A stretch of DNA of 64,000 bases, taken from Rhytidiadelphus loreus. Lineage: Eukaryota > Streptophyta > Bryopsida > Hypnales > Hylocomiaceae. Every line of letters starts with the position of its first letter. Within the stretch, counting starts at the first letter, position 1. Below are positions 1-12,401 of this stretch, in pieces. The position numbers and the translations under genes were made by a program. The DNA is taken from positions 24,316,863 through 24,380,862 of the forward strand of contig OX344761.1 in assembly GCA_947034895.1 (NCBI GenBank), written 5' to 3'. The notes beneath the pieces are model-generated. The model saw nothing but the letters and a program-made list of their open reading frames with translations, had not been told where the DNA came from and ran no database searches.

Positions 1-195
1 ATGGTTAATTTGCTCTAACTTCAAACCCCCTTTCAATTTACACAATTAGAGTTTTGAAAAAAAATCCACACATTCCTATGGTAGAGTAGTACAAATTTGT
101 ACAATTGAAATTCCATTTTTTTTTTTTCCATTTTTTCTTCATTGATTTAAATAGTGGCAATTTTTGACAATTTTATGCAAGAAATGTACTTTAGT
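1..195 (+). mobile_element. Right part of a TTAA-family element, cut by window edge
   Basis: This stretch resembles the right half of the element at 14733-15316: both contain the string CACACATTCCTATGGTAG followed by a similar stretch ending in ACAAATTTGTA, then a T-rich run and a diverged end. The right terminus is poorly preserved near 195. The left part lies outside the window. No coding potential is visible. Confidence 0.5.
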
Positions 196-551
196 TAGTA
201 AGCTTGATGTGATTGAGAAAGACATTGCAAGTCTTCCACATTGTCAATTTGGTCTCATCAATTAATCTACTTTGACTCAATTCTTTCACCAAATTTTATT
301 ATCCTTGGTCAATCCCATACAATATGTTATAATAGTTAGTTTATAATGATCTTATTACTTATTTATAAGTGATGTGAGCATATACCCTCTACCTATATGA
401 AAACTATTTGTTAACTCATGTATATTGAGGTAGGGTACACCCAAAATTGCACCCTCCCTAAAACCACCATCATCACCCTACGTACACTTCCAAAATCAGT
501 ACATAGGTATACTGAAGTAACAATTTCAGAACATCTACCCAAACATACTTC
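196..551. other. AT-rich stretch without a gene
   Basis: Only short open frames without recognisable protein features are present. Nothing further can be supported. Confidence 0.5.
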
Positions 552-715
552 GACCCTTCGTAACTTTTGCATACGGTATCCAAATGCCACATTCTTCGGT
601 CCATTGGAACCTCCTTTCACTTGCCAAGAATAAAATTAATATGAAAAAATTGACCAGTCTACTAATATTACCTAGGCACAGTAGCCAAAAATGGCATATT
701 TGGGGGTCACCCACC
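552..715 (+). repeat. Dispersed repeat R1, copy 1
   Basis: The copy at 42551-42722 is clearly related. Both carry TAACTTTTGCATAC or a close variant, then ACCTCCTT, CACTTGCCAA, a GAAAA-TTGACC segment and TAGGCACA in the same order and spacing. It is non-coding and its class is unknown. In both places TTAA-type or other small insertions lie nearby. Confidence 0.6.
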
Positions 716-781
716 TGGCTTCCATGTACCGGTAATAATATTTTTCTTACTCCCAAAAGAATCCTTTTACCACGTTTGACT

Positions 782-854
782 GTACCTGGAAAAATCTTTC
801 TTTTTTCTTTCCTTTCTTTTCTTTTTTTTGACACAAATGGAAGTACCTGGAAAA
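782..854 (-). mobile_element. Micro-insertion: LINE 3' tip with tail and target duplication
   Basis: A 12-base duplication, GTACCTGGAAAA, stands at 782-793 and 843-854. Between the copies, read on the minus strand, lie TTCCATTTGTGTC and then an A-rich tail broken by G. The same TTTGTGTCAAAAAAAA junction ends the LINE at 62261-64000. The simplest reading is a LINE copy truncated to about a dozen bases plus its tail, inserted by target-primed reverse transcription. Seen: the duplication and the shared tip. Inferred: the mechanism. Confidence 0.7.
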
Positions 855-3659
855 CTTGAACTAATCAGATAAGCGTTTAAAATATCCCTGTCTGGTTGCC
901 ACCCCAGCGGATGGATGGGGGTATCTTCGCTGCTGCACAAGGCAGCCCCGCCATGTGTACCCCTCTCCGCAGGCACATCTCAATGTGCACAAGGGTGAAT
1001 CCTCGATCTGTCTGCCACCTGCAGAACATTTGTACCTGTAGCCACTTCGCGTGGAGAACCCTCTGCCCAGACTTCATTTTATTAACTTACTTACCACTTA
1101 AAGTTAGCACTAATAATGTTGGTGTCAGGGTTGGAGGGACTGGTGCAGGAGCTACGTACAGTAGTGTTGCTGCAGCAGCTAGCCAGGAGTGCTGCAGGAG
1201 TGAGTGAGAAATGATGAGGGAATGTACTTCCATATCTGATGCTCAGAGCTTGCGATAGCAGCTAGCTATGCTTAGATCGAAAGAGAGTTCTGTCAGTCTG
1301 TACGTGACGACTGCGGGCACTTGGCGCTCGTGAATTGGTGACGACTGATCGATCATGGAGTGATCGAGTGAGGGACTGAGGGACGGAGATTCAATTCAAA
1401 CTTCACAGAGAACTGGAGGACGTCGTCCTGCCGGACGAGGCGTATTGGGAATGGGGCGATCGATGTCGTGGTTCTGGCTAGACTTCTACAGTGGAACGGA
1501 TGGACTCCTAGCTAGCTAGCTGTAGCTCATCACTGTATGTGTTGTTGGGTTCTAGACTTTCTAGCTAGCTTCATCACTGTATGTGTTGTTGACTTCAGAG
1601 AAAAGCCCAAATGGAAGCTTGTGGGACGCCCACGCAACTGAAAGGCCGACAATCGCACGCACTGTGCGCGCCCTGATTAGCTTGGACGTCTTGGACTCTG
1701 ACGCCTAGCTCTTGGTGCGACGTACAACTCTTCCTTTGGAAACTTTGGAACCAGGAGAATATTTTCTCGTGGATATGAGTTCTTATAATAATAATATGAA
1801 GCGTACTGCAACCTACTCCCTACTGCTGGACTGTGATAGGCGAGGCTGTTGTTGTTTGTTGGCTTTGGACCGAACGGGAGCAGGCTTTACATGGACAAAA
1901 AAAAGCTACACTGTGATATCATACCCTGGCAAGGTGAAAGGTTGAGTAACGTACTGTAGCTAGCTCACGGCAAAATGTGAGTCAATGCTAGACGAAGAAA
2001 GTTTCTAGGAATGGACAATGATTTTGTCTTGATAGTGCACGGTAAACTGTAAAGGCTTTGGGCAAAGAACAAATATGTGGTCTTATATTGACCTCTTGGA
2101 ATGCGAGGTATGGACTAAAAAATATGGCAAGACATGCACTGTTGCATTGAAAAAATCTAGTAATTAGTATCTTTCATTTGGAGGTGCTTTTAATATCAAA
2201 TAACCCTTGTCACGTTCAAATACAACCCCACACAAGTAGAATATGCGGCCGTTTCGCAACTTGTGAGGGATGTCGGAGGTGTAACGGGTCGTTTAGTGAA
2301 TCGGAAGTGCCATGTGTCATTGGATCCGACTCATAGCATGGTTACCAATTTCTCTAATGAATCTATACTTCAATTCATGCACCCTACATTTCAAATACAC
2401 AAAAAAACACAAAAAAACAAAAACAAGCTATCTACAACCCCAATTGGACTTCTTTTATAAAAAAACAAAACAAAACATTTCTTTGTGGATATGCATTCTT
2501 TACTCCAACTACTTGTCACGAGCTTTGGTGTGATAGGTGAGGTTGTTGTTGTTGTTTGTTGACTTCATTTGGATCATTCCAAAAGAGAGGAAGCGTTGTA
2601 AGGACAAAAGCTACCATGAAGATGTTTGAGTAGCTACCTTAACTTCAAATGCAAGCCAATGCTACAAGAACAAACCCTCTTCAAACTCAATACACATTGA
2701 TAAATTGTCCTATTTGAGTACATGGTACGAAACAAAACCACATAATAATATAGTTATACAATGTTTGGCAATGCGCAATAATTATTAGCACTGATTCTAT
2801 TGTTGTAATAATACTTGCGCCTATTCATCTTGAAGACTCTTCACATCCATATTCCTCCTCCTTGTTAGCTACAGTAGTACACATTCAATTACCACCACTA
2901 AATATCAGTTCATTTCGTAACCCGCGCTAGTAGGACAAATCACAGAGCGCAGCTGTTTGTTTTTCTGCTTGAATCCCTGTTCACGAAGACCCGAATTGCG
3001 GCTCCTTTTTGGGTTGGCGACGGACGGAATCGTCCACTCGCTCCACCAGGCAGGCAGGGCAGGGGCTGAACTGAACTGAACTGGCAAAGTCCACGGAATT
3101 TCGGTAGACGAGGCGGCTTTTTCCATCCCAGCCAGTATGATGGGCGTTGCTAGCTTTGGATTTTTATGATTCTCTTCTGGTGAATGGAATGGAATATTTA
3201 CGTAGCATTATTATCACCATCATCATGGAATAGCCAGTGGCTCGCTGTGAAGAACATTATAATTCAGCGAATCAAAGAAGAAAAACAACTCAATATTAGT
3301 TTGCCGTGGGGTCAATCCGTCCGTCGTGGGAGCCGCATCGAGCTCACTCACTACTTGCAATCAAAGTCCGGGATCATCAGTTACTTGGAATTAAGTGCGT
3401 TACTATTACAATCAGACTCATATGGCATGTTTTGTTTCTCTTTTTGTGTGACAAGTAGTATTTTATGGGTCCCAACTCTTTCTCTCAAGCTTGGTGGAGT
3501 CGGTCCTTCCTTTTTCTTAAGTTTGTAGTCGGTTCTTCCTTTAAAAAAAAAATTGTAGTCGGTCGTGTGTTTATCATATGTTATTACTATTTTTTGGGTG
3601 TGATATCATGGTCCAACTCTTTTTCAAGCCCGTTGTCGGTCTCCTCTTCTATCTCTACT
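855..3659. other. Gene-free stretch with a diverged internal duplication
   Basis: About 900-1700 is less AT-rich than its surroundings and rich in CTAGCTAG palindromes. Within it, CATCACTGTATGTGTTGTTG occurs twice (around 1528 and 1571). Segments 1755-1990 and 2470-2665 appear related: both have GTGGATATG, a TGTGATAGG-GAGG motif, a run of TTG and TTTGTTG in order. Open frames are short, without domain features or splice-consistent continuation. No gene is claimed. Confidence 0.4.
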
Positions 3660-3813
3660 TCACCCTTAAAAAGGATGTGGCCTCCCATGACCAAGGTAGT
3701 CACCAAAATGCTTGGATTATTGAACCAAAGTAGGTGCATTATTTGTTTCTACACTGAATAGTCAAGTCATCCGTTGCTCACTTTTCAGCCTCAATGTCCT
3801 TCACAAGTTAAGT
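3660..3813. mobile_element. Miniature TTAA-type MITE, copy 1
   Basis: It begins CACCCTTAAAAAGGATG and ends GTCCTTCACAAGTTAA, an imperfect inverted repeat. The centre shares GGTAGTCACCAAAATG and a TTGGATT-TTGAACC stretch with the copy at 42771-42925. A third copy lies at 41506-41635. It cannot encode a transposase. Confidence 0.6.
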
Positions 3814-6739
3814 GTGTCAATTTCTCTCTGATATTATTAACCAATGCTAGGAAGGGAAAGGGAAGGGGGGCATTTGCTCCCTCAACATTGGAAGCCCCTG
3901 ACGTTGCAACTTCCTAGTTAGTTAGTTAGTTAGTCGATGATTCTCTGCAACTTCCAAATTAGCTAATGATTATAGCGTTGCAGCTTTCTAGTGAACCAAT
4001 GAGTTTTTGCAGATTAAACTAAATTCAATCCTAGTGATCCATGGAGGGATTACTTCAGTCTCCAAGGGGAAATGGTTTATGTTGATTAACAATGTTATAT
4101 CAATGTGAGTTTATCCTGTGGATTGTATTTGCTAGTAGTAGAGTTTCTTTTTTTTGATAATGATAGAATATTCTTCATGTTGGTATTCATTGTATGGAAC
4201 ATCTTACATTCCGTTGAAAAATGTTCTCTGTATTAAGGGACTGTATATAGTTCTAATGGAAATTTATTCACTAATATGCAAAAAATAGGTGGGGATGAAA
4301 ACTATTTGATCTGAAATATTCGTAAATTGCATGATGCTAGTGTGTATTATTTTATTTAGAATTTTCAACTTTTGATAATAATGAAATAATCTATCTTGTG
4401 GTCTCAAGTAAAAGAGAAGTTTTTACCTTGTTGGAAAATGTTTCAGGTGTCGTACAAGGTTGTTTATATATGTGTCTTTATGATGCAAAAATAAATAAAA
4501 ATGTGCAAACATATATTGTATTTTACATTGATACATTTTGATTCAACTGTACACAAGCAATTGTGTTTGTTTCTAATTTCCGTACACAAATCAACATCCA
4601 ATTCCTTAGAAAATCATCAAATACATTATTGTACTTTCAATATTTATTAGGAAAGAAAAATTGTAAAAATAATATCTTTGAATTAATTTTTTATACCATG
4701 TATTCTTGATTGGACCGTGTGTATGTTTGCGCAAACCTACGTGGACTTGGTCTAGAGAAGGGATAGATAATGACTACTTTGGGGATAATAAGAAGACCTT
4801 GAAACACCAAGATGAAGCAAAATCCTAAACCCCGAGGTTGAAGACTATGAGTGCAAAATTTGCACTACTAACATATTGAGATTGCTACCAATTTTACACT
4901 TATAGGTGAAAGTAGATGAAAAAACCTGTAAGATATTTCAAGAAATTCCCATGATTATGGTACAAATTTATTCACTAACATGCTGATTCGATTTAGGTGG
5001 GATATAGCCATTTTTAAAAACAAGTTCAAGAAATCTTACTTAAAACTTTGTATTGACATGTTCATGGAAATGATTGTTTCATTCAATTATAACCTATTGG
5101 AGAAGAAAATTCATTAAACAACAATCTTTTTGTTTCTTTGCCTTGCACTTAGGGTAGAAATCAAATTCTCTCTTCAATCTACATTTCATTACAAGCCCTA
5201 CAATTTTTTTTCCAAGACTTACAATCAATAAAAAATATTCCATGTAAAAGCCAACTTCATTGTGAAAATATACATGTATTTTGAGAATTTTTTGATTGAT
5301 TGTGCATATGGTGAATCGTTTTTGAACTCATACAAGAAAATTTGCCCAAAATAGTCAACCTTGATTGATTTTCTATTCCTCAAAAATGAAGACAATGTTT
5401 TGCTTCCAAAATTCATAAAAATAAACTACAAAGAGCAATCTATTAGCCATTATGTTCATTTGTCTTTGAATTCCTATTTTAAAGGAAAAATCACTAGCCA
5501 AACTTCTTACATTTCACGCTAGCTATTGTACTTTTTTACCCCCCTTTGGTCCTTAAGGGGTCAATAATGATTGCTTTGCAATCATCACTATTTTTTTGAA
5601 AATTGCTTGACAATTTGAAGAAAATAACTTTATGTGTAGCTATATTACTATAAATGTTATTTCACCAAGTAAGAAAATAAATGTAATAATAATTTATAGT
5701 AGTCTTTTGAAAAATGAAATAATAATAGATATGCAAAATTTGCCATAGCATGGAAACTCTAAGAACATCCCAAGCAATAGCCCTTGTTACTATGACTCGT
5801 AGATGGCTTTTGAGACCTTTAACACTTAATAATCCAAGAGGTCTTAAACAAGATTTAGATGTGCTATTAAATTTGTCTTTAAAGTTCTTTTGAATAAAAA
5901 TTAATTTATACAATCAAACTTTGAAAAAGTATATATAAAGATTTATCAAATCGATTTCAAAGCATATCATCTAAGAAATTCACCAAAATATATTCTTCAC
6001 TTTTTGAATGTGAATTTTTTTAAGCTTTTGCCTAAAATTTCACTTAACATTGATAAGTTTAAACTTTGCAAGCACGAGGGGCATTTTGAAAGTAAAACGT
6101 GAATTTTCATGTACTTCTTGATTTAAAATTTTCTTAAGCTTAAGTAAGAAAATTTTAACTTCAATAATCTACCTTTTACTCCATTTTTATTTTTCAAAAT
6201 TGTTAAAATGTATTTTTTGTGATACTTTGTAGGTAGCATCTTTATAACTTAAAATACACCACTTTTGAACTTTTTCTATGGGATTTCCATTGATGTGAGT
6301 TCAGTGAGTACATCAATTACACGATAATGTTTATCTCTATGATCTCCATTTTTTATGAGAATTTCATACCATTTTAAGTATTTTTGTAATTACTAAAATT
6401 TTACAAAGAAATTAATTTAAAGAATGATATATAATTCATTTGAATGTTTTGTAATTATGATCAAATTTCACATAGATTTTAGATATATATTACTACATGA
6501 CAAAAAATATCAAACTTTTAAAATGTGTATTTAAATTTTTTTTAAACTAATGAAGTTTGACCAAGTGCGAACATGAAATTGTCCTTGAAGGGAGGGTTTA
6601 AAAGCTCAAAGATTTGATTTGGAAAACATCATTACTTTTCCCTAGTATAAAGTTTAGGACATCAATAATGTTATACACTTTAAGTTCATTTCTTCATTAA
6701 AAAAACAAACAATTAGGTAACAACAATTTCAGTGTGTAA
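3814..6739. other. AT-rich gene-free stretch with TTAA-element scraps
   Basis: Mostly low-complexity AT sequence. A fragment near 5550-5562 (GGTCCTTAAGGGGTCAA) looks like a right end of the TTAA family with its last TTAA mutated. No exon-like open frame or RNA gene was recognised. Confidence 0.45.
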
Positions 6740-6741
6740 TA

Positions 6742-7137
6742 AGGTAGTATGCTCTAAAAGCGACCATTTAAGAGCTGGTCCGCCTTTTTCACAGGATTAC
6801 ATGGACAAAATTATTTTAAGACCATTTTTCAGAGAAAGAGAAATGGATGTGGAAACTAACTCAAGTAGTTTTGTATTTTTCCAAGAATTTTTGAATTACT
6901 TATGAATTTTCAAAGATTTAGGGTATAAACACCTATTTGTGACCATAGGTCTCCCAAAATCTGTCCACTTGCAATTTGTAAACAGATGTGCAGAAATAAA
7001 AGACAATGATTGGCTCTTGCAATAGAAAAATAATTTTTTCTCAATGCATTTGATTGCTACAGTGGTCCATTTAAGGATCACGGACTGTGTCTCCATTCTT
7101 CACCCCAAAATAGGGGCGCTTTTAGAGCATACTACCT
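6742..7137. mobile_element. AGGTA-family MITE 1, TA target duplication
   Basis: The ends form a perfect inverted repeat of 21 bases whose outer part is AGGTAGTATGCTCTAAAAGC. TA lies immediately outside each end (6740-6741 and 7138-7139). The body of about 396 bases is non-coding. TA duplication and short inverted repeats are features of Tc1/mariner-type (Stowaway-like) MITEs. Classification is inferred; the termini are seen directly. Confidence 0.85.
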
Positions 7138-8899
7138 TAGTACATCTTTTCATACACAAACCATTTCTGTCAATACAAAAAAATTGCAAAAAATCTGAAA
7201 AAAAATTAAAATGGGCGCCAGATAACGCTGTCTGTTTCAAACCACAAATTGGCTGCGTGTGGATTCTTAGGGGATTATAAAGGTTAAATCAATACTTTTA
7301 TGTGAACAATCCAAGTACATTGGACAAACTTGCAACTGAATATCAACTGAAAAAATGGAGAGTTTGTTATGTTTGTTCACTGAAAACCAATGCAGGTATG
7401 TAAGTACAGAAGACAATTTGACAACATAAATATATATAAAGGGAATGGTGGAGAACCTGCAAGTTTGTTACAATGTACCCAAAAGATAAGCCAAGGGTAT
7501 TAGTCGCCCCCCCCAAAATTTAAGCCATTGATCTTTGAGATTTAATGTGAGCCATCCATCCAAATACAAATATGGATATGATATATGGATACGAATCAAA
7601 ATACGGTTACGAATATTGTACAAATACAGTATTTGATATTGTAATACAATATGTATATGAATATGTGTACATATATGATATACTGATACGGGATACAGTT
7701 TTCATTGTCCCATATTGTTTGCCATTGTATACTTGTTCAAAAAATTACAAATAAGGGGAGGGGGGACAAAAAATTAAGAAATTAATTTTAATTAATTATT
7801 ATTTTTAAACCTGGGGGATCTAGGAGGGTTAAGAAAAAAATTCATTAATTTTTTTTAGCTCATTGTCACAATGACAATCAGCTCAAAAGATGTAGTAACT
7901 GCATTATTTTGTTGAAAGAACACCATTGACAAAAATACACGAGCAACTAAAAAGGATATAATTTAATCCCTTAAGGACGAGGCAACCTAAAAGTCTCCAA
8001 TGGATGACAAAGAATCGTTCTATATAAGACGCTATATAAGTGCAGATGTTTATCTTTAAAATTTTGTATGAAAAGGGAAGGTTTTGCATAGAAGTTTGAC
8101 CTCCAATGAGTGCTCTAGGTTTTTTTTAAGCAAATGATTCCAAATGAATGATTTCCATAGTGACCAACCTCGTGTTCGAGGATTAAAGGAATGTGTGAAC
8201 ATGACATTTTTAAAAATTTAGGACCAGTTCTCACTACATTTCAAGTCCACAATTGCACTGAATTCACAAAATCTAATAGGTGGAGAGCTTAAATTGGGCT
8301 TTGGGATGTTGGGCTTGATGCAAATTATAAAGGACTCAAAATTTGCACATTTTTATTGCCATAGAGGACAAACATGTTGCCTACATCATTCTCTCCCTTG
8401 GATTGAAAATTTTGAGTGCAAAGGGTGATTGCAAGAAGTAATTGTACTATTTGTTTCTTACAATTAACTTTAGTTACAATCCTTGTTCTTCTCAATTTTT
8501 GAAGTTCTAATTGGCTAAAAACTTACTCTCTACTGTCTCTAACCTTTAATGTTAAGGGAAGTTGACTTTCATAAAAATTGATTGCATCTTAGGTATTAAA
8601 TCATAAGACTTCTAAAACTCATTTGTAGACTTTATTACTCGTTAGTACTTTAACACTTTTATTATGCCTTTTATTATTGATTATTGAAGTGCATTGATAA
8701 TAAATAAAGTAAATTTTGCTAGAATTCTTAGTAACTTCAAAGCTCTCAACCTTAAGATAGTAATCTCACTTTAAAAAATAATAATAACTCTTCTACAATG
8801 TCTATATTGTTGTATCATGTAGAATATTTGTTCTTCTTTTAATAATGTAAAACATTCTTTCTTGAAATTTCTTCAATGAATACTACTACAATGAAGTAT
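7138..8899. other. Gene-free stretch with ATAC/ATATGG-rich tract
   Basis: About 7565-7700 is a degenerate tract of ATATGGATA and ATACG units. Around 7960, TTTAATCCCTTAAGGACGAGG resembles a left end of the TTAA family, but no right end could be paired with it. No gene seen. Confidence 0.4.
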
Positions 8900-9240
8900 A
8901 TTTTTCTTTTCTATTCTTTTCTTTTTGATACAAAGGAAAGTAATTTCATTACAAAAAGAAATACAAGGACCCCAACCAAAAATGGCTCGGAGGGTCAAAG
9001 AAAGTGACATCTAAACAAAGACCTCTAAGATATGGGCAAAGCTATTGCCATACCTATTTGCAAGGCTAGAAGCTACTAGCAACACAAACAACAAGTTTAG
9101 AACTAATGAAATTAGAAAATCAAGCCTAGAATCAAGCTTTAGAGTATATTTTTTGGGCTTAGTGTCAACAAAGGTGATGAAGATGTCATTCATATACCAT
9201 TTGTATATAAAGGTCTTTGTGAGCTTCATGAAAGTTGTGG
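8900..9240 (-). mobile_element. Probable LINE 3' end fragment
   Basis: On the minus strand the sequence runs through a region containing ATGAAATTACTTTCCTTTGT and ends in ATCAAAAAGAAAAGAAT, like the tip of the LINE at 62261 (TTTGTGTCAAAAAAAA). A T/C-rich tract on the plus strand at 8900-8928 is the tail. The upstream limit is uncertain: a short minus-strand frame (9011-9229) may be decayed LINE sequence but has no recognisable motif. Confidence 0.45.
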
Positions 9241-9275
9241 CATTTTTCTAGATAGAGTCCTACTCTACCCTACTA

Positions 9276-9819
9276 AGGTAAACCAGCCTATGACAGACAA
9301 ATCTCCTATGACAGGCTCCTAGAGAACTACCCATTACAGTCTTAAATCAACCCATGACAAACTTTTTCCAATAAATGGGGTTAGAGCTGCATTTGATTAA
9401 TTTGAGGCCGTAATCAAAGCCTTGGGAAATGGTCATGAAGTTATTGATAACTGTCTTAGGACACTTATCCATTTTCAGTGTAAATTAGTAGTAGAAAGTT
9501 ATTTTGTAATTCTTTCATGTCATGTCCATATTAGGAAATCTTGAAGCCATGTTAGAAAATGTTTTGACTGCATTAGGTGGTTAGATGACCATCATGAAAA
9601 CACTTTTCTGCTGATTTGGGGTAGTCTATAGACTCTTTAAAGCCAACTGCACAACAGACTTCAAAAATTCATAAAAAATTCATTTTTTGTCCAAAAAATA
9701 AAATTTCACTTTTTCTCTGCATTCCTCATATTTATCTTCATAGAGAATTTTTTTAATTTTTTTTCAAAAATGTGAACATGGCAAACCAGCCATTCTGCCT
9801 GTCATAGGCTGGTTTACCT
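9276..9819. mobile_element. AGGTA-family MITE 2, TA target duplication
   Basis: The terminal inverted repeat AGGTAAACCAGCCTATGACA is perfect at both ends (left at 9276, right ending at 9819), with TA outside each (9274-9275, 9820-9821). The body of 544 bases has no transposase frame. Only the first few terminal bases match MITE 1, so it is a separate subfamily. Confidence 0.85.
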
Positions 9820-9822
9820 TAT

Positions 9823-10519
9823 AGTCAAGGAGGTCTTGCCAAATCTTGATCTTGAGTTTAATGTGGATCTAATGAATGTCATCAAAGACAACTTTGTTCA
9901 TTTTCAACCGATAGGATCTAAAATGATAACTATTTTGATAGCTATCCACACTTGGTTGATCTTGTTAAATCTCCTAAAAATCTTTTTAAAGAAAATCTCT
10001 TGCTTCTAGATGAACATCTACCAAAGTCCCATTGTGTCACAAGGTGTATTAGAGTGTTCATAGTGTAAATCCCCTATTGCCATGCATATTGGGCACAATT
10101 GCATTTCTAGAATGTACATGATTTTTAAAATCTTCTAGGCACACCAACTAGGAGATGTCTAAATTCAAGTTCACACATCCCCTCCATCCATTCATATCTA
10201 CCACCCTATACCATGCAAGTTATGAGAGCCTTGCTTCTTTGGGTGTATATTTCTTCATCTAGATGGTCTTCCATCAAAGATGAAAATTGCTCAAAGAGGA
10301 TGCCCTCTATTTCCAATCAACCAGGTTAGGGATGGTACAAATATGATATGTCATGTTTGTATTGTGAAATTCCAAAAGGTAGAAGGGTCGTGCTTGCCTG
10401 GCCAATGGAATTGAGTTGAATCCTAATCTAGAGTATCAATTCACCTATAGAAGAATTTGCCCATTGAATAAATGATTTGAGAGAAGGATTTAAAAAAAAT
10501 CTGCACTTAATATTCACTC
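9823..10519. other. AT-rich stretch without a gene
   Basis: No open frame with protein-like composition, no inverted-repeat pair and no RNA gene could be recognised. Confidence 0.45.
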
Positions 10520-10925
10520 ATTTTAAAATTTTAGAATAGAAATAGGTTCAAGATTGAAGGAAAAACTTAACTGTTAATGGCTCTAATTTGAAATTGAAAT
10601 ACACTAATTTGAATGGTGAGATTGTTTTAGCAAGAAATCTTAACCTTGTAAAACTTTTTCTTTTTAGATTGTGAAAATTGAATTTGGAAATGAATCCAAT
10701 AAGCTATTTTTTTGAGAAGGTGCTCTAATTACCTAATAAACAAGATTGTCCATAATTTTTCCATCACAAATCCAAATGGAATGAATCAAAGCTTCCCATG
10801 TAGATAAAAATACAATGTATGAAAGACCAATTTTTACAACATATATTTTAAGTTTTTGTGGGGTTATTTTTCTACCTGCCAAACTAAAATTTGGGCTTAA
10901 GTTGTGCCATAACTTTGCTTCCAAG
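10520..10925 (-). mobile_element. Inverted, truncated TTAA-family fragment
   Basis: Read on the minus strand this follows the interior of the elements at 13708-14656 and 20080-21323: the GTTAGAACAATCTCACC-like segment, the block of local A/T runs, and the ATTCCATTTGGATTTGTGAT segment occur in the same order. Both termini are missing or degraded. Confidence 0.55.
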
Positions 10926-11562
10926 CACTAATTGAAATAAAAAAAATGGAATTGGCATCTAACCCAACCCAACAAGTCATTTCATATTGTTTGAACCTTC
11001 GTAGAATTAGTTATGAGTTTTGAAATTAGAATCATGTAGGCCTCAATAAGCGTTCACCTCTTGATATGTTCACCATCGGTGCATTGATGATATATTCAAG
11101 AAAGAAAAATGTACCTTTGTGGTACATGTGTAGAAGAGGTGACCCTTCTAGAACTTGGTCTACGGTAGCCAACCCCTTTCTAACTAGGCACCTATTTTCA
11201 CAGATTAGTCTGCTATGCTTCTGATTAGTTGTGGTTTAGGTGACAACTCACGTGGTTTAGGTGACAGTTTGCAAAGAACAAGAGCAATACAAATGTTGAA
11301 AAGGTGTACATTGAAAGCATATGTCAATGATCACAAGATGTGCATTGGAAGCCACAATTATCACTTACATTGAAGCCTTGTCAATTTTATAATCAACTTA
11401 TGGTTGAATATAGGATGACTTATATACAAGAATAGGTTGAAGGGAATCTTCACAAAAAAAATTCATGATAAATTTTTCTTAGGAAAATTTAAAAATGAAA
11501 ATGAAATCCTTTTGAAATCTATTTCTCTAGACAAGGAAATTTTCCCCTCACCATACAACATA
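10926..11562. other. Decayed AGGTA-family-related sequence
   Basis: The part at about 10950-11100 shares a GGCATCTAACCCA segment and the following Phe/Asn-rich stretch with the interior of the element at 41181-41506. Its ends could not be found. The rest of the stretch has no recognisable feature. Confidence 0.35.
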
Positions 11563-11564
11563 TA

Positions 11565-11932
11565 AGGTAGAACTGCCTATTACCACCATCCACCCAATTT
11601 AGTCATGTGGGATCCTCTTAATTATGTCAATGGTCCATCTATTACCATAATCTTTACAACCCTTTATCACGATGGCAATGCACTTGGAGAGCGGACACAT
11701 CACCCCACAATTTACCAAGGGTCTACTCATGCTTCAACAAGGGTCTATTCACAATGTAATATTTCACCTTTGAAAAATCACAGAAAATTCATTTCTTGTC
11801 GGAATGTCTTCATTCTTTTTGCAATTGACTTCTCACAAACTTTTCAATCTTTGAAAAATATGGGAACTGACAAATAACTTCTCCAAAGTACCTAGATAGC
11901 AAATCTGTGTGGTAATGGGCAGTTCTACCCTT
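11565..11932. mobile_element. AGGTA-family MITE 3
   Basis: The left end is AGGTAGAACTGCCTATTACC; the right end is its near reverse complement GGTAATGGGCAGTTCTACCC. TA lies outside both ends (11563-11564 and about 11933-11934). The element at 40633-41039 has the same terminal sequence in inverted orientation. Non-coding. Confidence 0.8.
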
Positions 11933-12401
11933 TACATGATATATTTATAGCTTCCCTGATATTTCCTTGCCACTTGATATTTCCTTCATGAATTGGGCCA
12001 CATCCATGCAACGATAATTTGAATGAGTGCATTATTCCGTCCTTTTTTTTCTTAAAAAATCAACCCTTGAGGGAGTCAAAAGACGAATGCACTGCCTCAC
12101 TCAAGAGTCCATTTGACAGTCAATTCACTGCCCTGGCAAGTAACCTCAGTAAACAATAATAATAACCAAAAAAACTCAAGGAAAGGAAGGAGACTGGGCA
12201 TCAGGGCATGGGTTGGTTGGGTTTAGACTTGGCCCCAGGGTGACACGTGTTCTTTGTGGACCCCCCCCCCAAAAAAAAATCCAGATTTTTCATCTAGTAG
12301 GATAAATTTAAAAATGTTGGGTTTTTTTTATTGGAGAGGAAAAGACAAATTCAATTCACAAGCTGACAACAGGCGAAGCCGTAACGGAAGAGCAGATTGA
12401 A

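Noticed and set aside
7565..7754. 60-codon frame rich in Tyr, Ile and Asp
   Set aside because: It comes from a degenerate ATATGGATA tract; no conservation or signal expected.
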